Origin: an uncultured Lachnospiraceae bacterium
GTDB taxonomy: Bacteria; Bacillota; Clostridia; Lachnospirales; Lachnospiraceae
Direction of reading: 5' to 3'
DNA: 19,991 nucleotides
Assembly: GCA_934418055.1 (NCBI GenBank)
Contig: CAKRWX010000015.1
Coordinates: 1-19,991, forward strand
Position 1 is the stretch's first letter. Each line of letters opens with the position of its first letter. The notes beneath the pieces are model-generated. The model saw nothing but the letters and a program-made list of their open reading frames with translations, made no database searches and was not told where the DNA came from. Shown here in pieces: positions 5,005 to 11,228 of this stretch. The position numbers and the translations under genes were made by a program.

Positions 5005-6867
5005 ATGAGAATGAAGGTTTCCAACTATATTGCCGGGCAATTGGTGGCCCACGGGATCTCCCAGGTGTTTACGGTAACTGGAGGCGGTGCCATGCATTTA
5101 AATGATGCCCTTGGACATCAGGAGGGACTCCACTGTCTGTACCAGCATCATGAGCAGGCCTGCGCCATGGCGGCGGAAAGCTATGCGAGGATCCACAATA
5201 AGATCGGTCTGTTGTGCGTGACCACAGGCCCTGGGGGTACCAATGCCATCACAGGTGTGGTTGGCGGATGGCTGGATTCCATTCCCATGCTGATCTTATC
5301 TGGTCAGGTGCGTTACGACACCACAGCCCGCTGGTCTGGAACCGGAATCCGCGCCATGGGTGACCAGGAGTTTGATATTGTAAAGGCCATTGGGTGCATG
5401 ACCAAATACAGCGAGATGGTGATCGATCCCATGAAGATCCGGTATTGCCTGGAAAAAGCCTTATATCTGGCGTACTCTGGCAGACCAGGTCCATGCTGGC
5501 TGGACATTCCGTTAAATGTCCAGGGCGCTTATATAGAGACGGACGAATTAGCAGGTTTTGACGTGGAAGCCTACGAGCGGGAACATGGCCGTCCGGCACC
5601 GGAGGTAAGTGAGGAGACCGTAAAACAGATTATTGAGAAGATCCGTCAGGCGAAGCGGCCGGTATTGAACGTGGGAAATGGCGTCCGCATTGCTGGGGCA
5701 TATCCGGCATTTGAGCGGGTTGTAAAGAAACTGGGAATCCCGGTAGCCACTGGCTGGAACAGCCAGGACTGCATGGCAAGTGATGATCCTCTATATGTGG
5801 GCCGCGCAGGCGGTATGGGAGACCGTCCAGGCAATTTTGCCATCCAGAACAGCGATCTGGTATTTTCAGTGGGAAGCCGTCTGAGCATCCGCCAGGTGGG
5901 CTATAATTATAAGACATGGGCGAGAGCGGCTTATACCATTGTCAATGATGTGGATTCAGAGGAGCTGAAAAAGCCCAGCGTTCACATTGATTTCCCGGTG
6001 TGTGCAGACGCAAAGGAGCTTTTGGAAGTCCTGGACAAGGCTCTGGATCAGGAGAAAACACCAGTTTTTGACGGCGGAGAGGGACTTCCGGGACTGACCT
6101 GGAACGAGACCTGTCAGATGTGGAAGGAGAAGTACCCGGTGGTACTGCCGAAGCATCTGGTGGATGATGATACAAAAGAAGCCAACGTCTATGCGCTGGT
6201 GCATCATTTAAGTACAAGACTGAAAGAAAACCAGATCACCGTGGTTGGAAATGGCTCTGCCTGCGTGGCGGGAGGTCATGGCTACACCATCAAGAAAGGA
6301 CAGCGGTTTATCACCAACTCCGCCATTGCGTCCATGGGCTACGATCTTCCGGCGGCCATCGGTGCCTGGGAGGCAAGCAAGGATGACGGCTGCGGCGATG
6401 TGATCCTTCTGACTGGTGATGGCAGTATCCAGATGAACCTTCAGGAATTACAGACCATTATCCATCACCGGATGGGCATTAAGATCTTCCTGATCAATAA
6501 CCGGGGCTATCATTCCATCCGCCAGACTCAGAAGAATTTCTTTGGGGAACCGTTGGTGGGAATCGGTGCGGACAGCGGGGATCTAAGTTTTCCGGATATG
6601 GAGAAACTGGCGGCGGCTTACGGTTATCCTTATGTGAAAGCCTGTCATAACAGCCAGTTACCGGAGGCCATCGAGAAGACTCTGGCTATGGAAGGTCCAG
6701 TGATCTGTGAGATCTATGTCACCACAGACCAGAATTTTGAGCCGAAATCATCAGCGAAACGTCTGCCGGACGGAACCTTAGTGTCTCCGCCGTTAGAAGA
6801 TCTGTCTCCATTTTTACCGGAAGAGGAGATGGACGCCAATATGATCATTCCGAGGATACGTTCATGA
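5005..6867 (+). CDS. ThDP-dependent acetolactate-synthase-like enzyme of a surface-glycan locus
   Basis: The 620-residue cytoplasmic enzyme has the three-domain ThDP fold of the acetolactate synthase/pyruvate oxidase family. The N-terminal PYR domain carries TVTGGGAMHLNDAL and the catalytic Glu50 (YQHHEQ). A central domain with an FAD/nucleotide-binding-like fold spans about 195-340. The C-terminal PP domain has the ThDP motif GDG (471-473) to NN (498-499), which binds Mg-ThDP. The tail DQNFEPKSSAKRLPDGT...PFLPEEEM is not seen in biosynthetic IlvB. With no ilvN, ilvC or ilvD nearby and sugar genes around it, amino-acid synthesis is unlikely; transfer of an activated aldehyde from a 2-oxo acid to a keto sugar, as by YerE, is inferred. 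ATG at 5005 follows GGAG (4991-4994); a GTG at 4984 lies upstream of that site and is less likely. The stop overlaps the next gene (ATGA). Confidence 0.85.
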   Translation: MRMKVSNYIAGQLVAHGISQVFTVTGGGAMHLNDALGHQEGLHCLYQHHEQACAMAAESYARIHNKIGLLCVTTGPGGTNAITGVVGGWLDSIPMLILSGQVRYDTTARWSGTGIRAMGDQEFDIVKAIGCMTKYSEMVIDPMKIRYCLEKALYLAYSGRPGPCWLDIPLNVQGAYIETDELAGFDVEAYEREHGRPAPEVSEETVKQIIEKIRQAKRPVLNVGNGVRIAGAYPAFERVVKKLGIPVATGWNSQDCMASDDPLYVGRAGGMGDRPGNFAIQNSDLVFSVGSRLSIRQVGYNYKTWARAAYTIVNDVDSEELKKPSVHIDFPVCADAKELLEVLDKALDQEKTPVFDGGEGLPGLTWNETCQMWKEKYPVVLPKHLVDDDTKEANVYALVHHLSTRLKENQITVVGNGSACVAGGHGYTIKKGQRFITNSAIASMGYDLPAAIGAWEASKDDGCGDVILLTGDGSIQMNLQELQTIIHHRMGIKIFLINNRGYHSIRQTQKNFFGEPLVGIGADSGDLSFPDMEKLAAAYGYPYVKACHNSQLPEAIEKTLAMEGPVICEIYVTTDQNFEPKSSAKRLPDGTLVSPPLEDLSPFLPEEEMDANMIIPRIRS

Positions 6868-7826
6868 ATATTGTTGTGACAGGAGCCACCAGCTTTTTGG
6901 GGGCGGCTCTTTGTAAAGAGTTAGTCAGCCGGGGGCACCAGGTTTACGCGGTGGTGCGTCCCGGCTCCAGCAACCGACAGGCGCTGGCGGAACTGGAAAA
7001 AGATTCATATTTTCATATAATTTCTAGAAATTTAGATGAATTAGACCAATTAGACCGGGAGATCTCTGTGGAATGCCCGGTATATTTCCATTTCGGCTGG
7101 GACGGCTCCGGAAGTGAGAACCGGAAAAATCCTGAAGTTCAGGGGAAAAATGCGCTGGATGGTATGAAAGCCTTAGAGGGAGCCAGAAAGTTAGGCTGTA
7201 AGCGTTTTTTGTTCAGCGGTTCCCAGGCGGAGTACGGGATCTGTGCCGACACCATGGGGGAAACCAGGGAGTGCCATCCGGTCTCGGAATATGGCAAGGC
7301 GAAGATCGCCTTTGGCAGAAATGCTGCGGAAAAAGTGCGGCAGTGGAACCAGGCGGGCGTGTGCCAGATGGAGTATGTCCACACTCGGATCTTCAGCGTC
7401 TACGGGCCGGGAGACCACCCGTGGTCGTTGGTAAACACCTGCGTAAACCGGTTTTTGCAGGGCGAAGAGATGGAGTTTGGGGCCTGCACCCAGCTGTGGA
7501 ATTTCTTATATATTGAGGATCTGGTGAAAGGGCTGTGTGCCCTGGCTTTCTGTGAAAGGCCGGTGGGAGCAGGACCGGATCCGAGGGAGAGCGGAATTTA
7601 TAATCTGGCGGGAGAAGCGGATGCCACAAAGCCTTTGCGGGTGTATGTGGAGGAGATCCGCAAGATCTGCGGGGGAAAGGGCGTCTGCCATTATGGAAAA
7701 CTGCCGCCGAATGCCGAGGGACAGGCGAATCTGATTCCGGATATCCGGAAAGTGAAGGAAAAAACTGGCTGGAGACCGGAGATTGGGTTTGAAGAAGGAA
7801 TCCGGCGGATGATTGAAAGTCGATGA
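6864..7826 (+). CDS. NAD(P)-dependent epimerase/dehydratase/reductase (extended SDR)
   Basis: The 320-residue protein has the Rossmann motif GATSFLG (7-13), the FSGSQAEYG segment following the active-site strand, and the catalytic pair Tyr143-xxx-Lys147. The C-terminal half contains RIFSVYGPGD and NFLYIEDLVKG, as in nucleotide-sugar epimerases, 4-keto reductases and CDP-abequose/paratose synthases. Probable role: epimerisation or reduction of an NDP-keto sugar in the cytoplasm; the sugar cannot be told. Its ATG overlaps the ThDP gene stop by ATGA, so it is translationally coupled. An AT-rich patch at 7001-7058 with a 9-base perfect tandem repeat (7039-7056) encodes the variable segment ELDQLD and is compositionally unlike the rest of the gene. 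Confidence 0.87.
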   Translation: MNIVVTGATSFLGAALCKELVSRGHQVYAVVRPGSSNRQALAELEKDSYFHIISRNLDELDQLDREISVECPVYFHFGWDGSGSENRKNPEVQGKNALDGMKALEGARKLGCKRFLFSGSQAEYGICADTMGETRECHPVSEYGKAKIAFGRNAAEKVRQWNQAGVCQMEYVHTRIFSVYGPGDHPWSLVNTCVNRFLQGEEMEFGACTQLWNFLYIEDLVKGLCALAFCERPVGAGPDPRESGIYNLAGEADATKPLRVYVEEIRKICGGKGVCHYGKLPPNAEGQANLIPDIRKVKEKTGWRPEIGFEEGIRRMIESR

Positions 7827-7953
7827 TCGGATGCGTTGACAGCAGATCTGATCTTACATGAAATTTGTTACGATTGAGAAACGATTCTGTAGGCTGATGT
7901 GAGTACCATGCGGAATTGTTGCAGAATAAATGGAAAATGGAGAGCAATCAAGC
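7827..7953. other. Spacer inside the operon with a degenerate repeat relative
   Basis: These 127 bases separate the SDR and methyltransferase genes, an unusually large gap in an otherwise tight operon. CAGCAGATCTG (7840-7850) is identical to 4905-4915 of the operon leader. Further on, GTTACGATTGAG and AACGATTCTGTA (7869-7892) resemble the TAACGATTCAG core. No terminator or clear promoter is seen. Confidence 0.4.
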
Positions 7954-9159
7954 ATGAAACAGGAAGAAAACAGGGAAAAACGGTGCCACTGCATCGTCTG
8001 CGGCGCAGCATTTGGAACGAAGCCATTGCTGGAAATGGCCCATATGCCAGCTTCCGCCCAGAAGATCCCTTTAACAAAAGAAGAGGCGGAGAGGGAGGCG
8101 GTAGATCTGCGGCTGTTCCAGTGCCCGGTGTGCGGGCTGGTGCAGTTTGACTGTGAACCGGTGGATTATTACCGGGATGTGATCCGCTCCGGTGGATATT
8201 CCACGACCATGGTAGAACTGCGTACCAGACAGTACCGCCATTTGATCGAGACTTATCATTTAGAAGGAAAGAAATTCCTGGAGGCAGGCTGTGGAAGAGG
8301 AGAATTCTTAAAGGTTCTGACCAATTTCCCGGTAAAAGCCTACGGAATCGAGCATAAAGAAGACCTGGTGGAGATTGCCAGAAAAGACGGACTGAACGTG
8401 ATCCGGGATTTTACGGAGAGTGCAGACCATGTGATTGGGACCGACGGGCCGTATGATGTATTTCTGTCCTTTAATTTCCTGGAGCACCAGCCGGAGCCAG
8501 GCGTGATGCTGGATTGCATTTCCAACAACCTGACAGAAGATGGCATGGGACTGATCACAGTGCCGAGCTTTGAGTATATTCTGGACAATGACGGTTATTA
8601 TGAGCTGATCCGGGATCACATCGCTTATTATACATTTGAGACCCTGCGGTATCTGCTGGAGAGCCATGGATTTGAAGTGTTGGAAGAGGAAATGGTGAAC
8701 CGGGATACGCTGGCAGTGATCGTGAGAAAAGGTAGAGCGAAGGCGAACTGCGCAGGAGAAAAAGTTAACATAACTCCAGTAGATGTATCTGGTCTGGTAA
8801 AAAACCGTGACAGGCTGGATACCGAGTTAGAGACGCTGGTAAACGGTCTCAAAAAAGAAAACAAAACCATGGCAGTCTGGGGAGCCAGTCACCAGGGCTT
8901 CACCCTGACAGCCACCACCCACTTAAAGGATTCCGTCTCCTACATCATCGATTCCGCCCCATTTAAACAGGGCCGTTTCGCCCCAGGATCCGGTCTGCCC
9001 ATCGTGCCGCCGGACTATGTGACGGACCATATGGTAGACGCGATCCTGATCGTGGCTCCAGGCTATACCGAGGAGATCGCAGGAAACATCCGTAAATGGT
9101 GGGGAGAGCAGATCCAGATCCTGACTCTCCGCAGTGAGAAAGTGGAGGAATTATCATGA
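7954..9159 (+). CDS. C-methyltransferase-like SAM-dependent enzyme
   Basis: The 401-residue protein shows the three-part layout of NDP-sugar C-methyltransferases (TylC3/EvaC type; Pfam Methyltransf_13, a class I MTase domain, then Methyltransf_14). An N-terminal zinc site is formed by Cys13/Cys16 and Cys57/Cys60. The SAM motif EAGCGRG is at 110-116, and FNFLEH (173-178) sits where these enzymes have catalytic His/Glu residues. A second Rossmann-like domain (about 275-401, AVWGASHQGFT ... ILIVAPGYTEEI) follows. Likely role: transfer of a methyl group to carbon next to a keto group in an NDP-sugar; some members do other chemistry. Start chosen at 7954 because GGAGAG (7939-7944) fits it, while the in-frame ATG at 7930 has no site. 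The stop overlaps the next ATG (ATGA). Confidence 0.85.
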   Translation: MKQEENREKRCHCIVCGAAFGTKPLLEMAHMPASAQKIPLTKEEAEREAVDLRLFQCPVCGLVQFDCEPVDYYRDVIRSGGYSTTMVELRTRQYRHLIETYHLEGKKFLEAGCGRGEFLKVLTNFPVKAYGIEHKEDLVEIARKDGLNVIRDFTESADHVIGTDGPYDVFLSFNFLEHQPEPGVMLDCISNNLTEDGMGLITVPSFEYILDNDGYYELIRDHIAYYTFETLRYLLESHGFEVLEEEMVNRDTLAVIVRKGRAKANCAGEKVNITPVDVSGLVKNRDRLDTELETLVNGLKKENKTMAVWGASHQGFTLTATTHLKDSVSYIIDSAPFKQGRFAPGSGLPIVPPDYVTDHMVDAILIVAPGYTEEIAGNIRKWWGEQIQILTLRSEKVEELS

Positions 9160-10217
9160 GAGCCTTTGTGTTAAAAGAACCAGGTGTAGTAGGATATGTG
9201 GATGTGCCGGAGCCAAAACTGACTCCTTACGGGGCTATTTTGCGGCCAGTGGCAGTGGCACCATGTTCTTCCGATGTGCATACGGTATTTGGCGGGGGTT
9301 CCAGAAAAGCCCCGAACCTGGTCTTAGGTCATGAGTGCGTGGCAGAGGTGCTGGAAGTAGGCGAGCTGGTAGAAGATTTCAAACCAGGCGAGATTGTGGC
9401 AGTTCCGGCAATTACCCCTAACTGGCGGGACCGTGGCATCCAGGAGCGTAATTTTAAGCACGCCAGCGCCCCATTTTCCGGCCATCAGCTGGGCAGAAGC
9501 CAGCCAGGCGTCTTTGCGGAGAAATTTCTGATTCCAGATGCGGACACCACCCTGGCGAAGATCCCGGCGGGACTGAGCCTGGAACAGGCACTGATGTGTG
9601 TGGACGTGGTGACCACTGGATTTACCGGAGCGGAAAATGCCAACATCAAGTTTGGCGATACCGTAGTGGTTATGGGAATCGGCCCCATCGGCCTGATGGC
9701 AGTGGCTGGCGCGGCCCATCTGGGCGCAGCGCGGATTCTGGCGGTGGGAAGCCGTCCGGTCTGTGTGGAATGCGCCTATGATTTTGGCGCGTCCGAGGTG
9801 TTAAGCTATAAAAATGGAGACCTGGTGCAGCAGGTGATGGAGCGGACCGACGGACTTGGAGCGGACAGCGTGATCATTTGCGGCGGCAACGACGAGACCT
9901 TTGCCCAGGCCATCGACATGGTGCGCTACGGCATCGGCACGGTTTCCAATGTCAATTATTTCGGCGGAACCGGCAATCTGCCATTTCCAAAATTCTCCGG
10001 CGGCCGCGGCATGGCTGGCAAAACCATCCATACAGAGCTGGCAGAAGGAGGCAGAGTACGGATCGAGCGGATGCTTTCCATGGTAAAATATGGTCGGATT
10101 CATCCAGAGCGTCTGGTGACCCATCACCTGACAGGACTTGACAAAATAGAAGAAGCATTGTATTTAATGAAAGAGAAACCAGCGGACTTGATCAAAGTCA
10201 TGGTGACAATGGAGTAA
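9156..10217 (+). CDS. NADP-dependent secondary alcohol dehydrogenase (isopropanol-dehydrogenase type)
   Basis: The 353-residue zinc-dependent medium-chain dehydrogenase aligns closely, from memory, with the Clostridium beijerinckii secondary alcohol dehydrogenase. Catalytic zinc ligands fall at the same numbers: Cys37, His59, Glu60 and Asp150. The cofactor loop GIGPIGL (174-180) is followed by Gly198-Ser199-Arg200 and Tyr218, the residues that bind the NADP phosphate in that enzyme. The structural-zinc Cys cluster of horse-liver-type enzymes is absent, as in that family. Known relatives reduce acetone and other methyl ketones to secondary alcohols. In this operon an activated-sugar methyl ketone is an attractive substrate, but that is inference. 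It is translationally coupled to the methyltransferase gene. Confidence 0.9.
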   Translation: MRAFVLKEPGVVGYVDVPEPKLTPYGAILRPVAVAPCSSDVHTVFGGGSRKAPNLVLGHECVAEVLEVGELVEDFKPGEIVAVPAITPNWRDRGIQERNFKHASAPFSGHQLGRSQPGVFAEKFLIPDADTTLAKIPAGLSLEQALMCVDVVTTGFTGAENANIKFGDTVVVMGIGPIGLMAVAGAAHLGAARILAVGSRPVCVECAYDFGASEVLSYKNGDLVQQVMERTDGLGADSVIICGGNDETFAQAIDMVRYGIGTVSNVNYFGGTGNLPFPKFSGGRGMAGKTIHTELAEGGRVRIERMLSMVKYGRIHPERLVTHHLTGLDKIEEALYLMKEKPADLIKVMVTME

Positions 10218-10256
10218 CGACCGGGCGCGGTTACGAGGCACCGGGGCGCTGCTCGA
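10214..10256 (+). repeat. GC-rich small palindromic segment overlapping a stop codon
   Basis: GTAAC (10214-10218) and GTTAC (10230-10234) flank a GC-rich core, and another GC-rich stretch follows to about 10256. The TAA stop of the dehydrogenase gene lies inside the left arm. Composition differs sharply from the flanking genes. There is no T run, so it is not a terminator. Confidence 0.35.
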
Positions 10257-10283
10257 CATAGAAAAAGTGAAAGGCTGGAACAA

Positions 10284-11228
10284 ATGAAAACAATCAGCAT
10301 AGTTGTACCCTGTTACAACGAAGAAGAGAACGTAGGACCATTGGCGGACGCCCTCCGGGAGATGTTTCACAAGGATCTGCCAGATTACCGGTATGAGATT
10401 TTATTTATCGATAACGATTCCAGGGACCGGACCAGAGATCTGATCCGCGGCCTGTGTGCGGAAGATAAAGGGATCAAGGGCATTTTCAATGCCAAGAATT
10501 TTGGACAGTTTAATTCCCCTTATTATGGAATGCTGCAGACCACCGGCGACTGCACCATCCTGATGGCGGCAGATTTCCAGGATCCAGTGGAAATGATCCC
10601 GAAATATGTGAAAGAATGGGAAAATGGCTACAAGATCGTCATTGGCATCAAGAAATCCAGTCAGGAGAATCCAATTATGTACTGGCTCCGTGGCTGCTAC
10701 TATAAATTGATTAAAAAGTTATCTGATGTAGAACAGATCGAACAGTTTACGGGCTTTGGCCTGTATGACAAGCGGTTTATTGAGGTCCTCCGGAACCTGG
10801 ATGATCCGACCCCGTTCCTGCGTGGAATCGTGGCGGAGTTAGGTTTCCGCAGAAAAGAGATCCCATACGAGCAGCCATTGAGAAGAGCCGGCAAGACCAG
10901 CAACAACTTCTACCGCCTTTACGACGCAGCCATGCTCAGCATCACTTCTTATACCAAGGCGGGACTGCGCCTGGCTACCATTTTCGGAAGTATCTGCAGC
11001 GCTGCCAGCATGATCGTGGCCATTGTATATCTGGTGCTGAAATTAATGTACTGGGACCGCTTTGCGGCAGGCATGGCACCGCTGCTCATCGGCATGTGCT
11101 TTTTAGGCTCTGTCCAGATCTTTTTCATCGGTCTGGTGGGCGAATATATCCTGACCATCAATGCCAGAGTCATGAAACGGCCTCTGGTGGTGGAAGAAGA
11201 ACGGCTTAATTTTGAGGAGAACGAATGA
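10284..11228 (+). CDS. GT2 glycosyltransferase with two C-terminal membrane helices (GtrB/DPM1-like)
   Basis: The 314-residue protein begins with the GT2 fold signature SIVVPCYNEEENV and has the acidic metal site DFQD (97-100). Two hydrophobic helices follow (about 228-257 and 264-291), the layout of GtrB/ArnC-type polyprenyl-phosphate sugar transferases. These load a sugar from an NDP donor onto undecaprenyl phosphate on the cytoplasmic face of the membrane. Such enzymes usually work with a GtrA-like flippase and a GT-C transferase, and neither is in the window. The ribosome binding site AAAGG (10270-10274) supports the start. The last codons overlap the next ATG by ATGA. Confidence 0.88.
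   Translation: MKTISIVVPCYNEEENVGPLADALREMFHKDLPDYRYEILFIDNDSRDRTRDLIRGLCAEDKGIKGIFNAKNFGQFNSPYYGMLQTTGDCTILMAADFQDPVEMIPKYVKEWENGYKIVIGIKKSSQENPIMYWLRGCYYKLIKKLSDVEQIEQFTGFGLYDKRFIEVLRNLDDPTPFLRGIVAELGFRRKEIPYEQPLRRAGKTSNNFYRLYDAAMLSITSYTKAGLRLATIFGSICSAASMIVAIVYLVLKLMYWDRFAAGMAPLLIGMCFLGSVQIFFIGLVGEYILTINARVMKRPLVVEEERLNFEENE

Noticed and set aside
7393..7947. 184-codon minus-strand open frame opposite the SDR gene end
   Set aside because: Its translation is Pro/Ser/Arg-rich with no domain, there is no ribosome binding site, and it overlaps a well-supported plus-strand gene.
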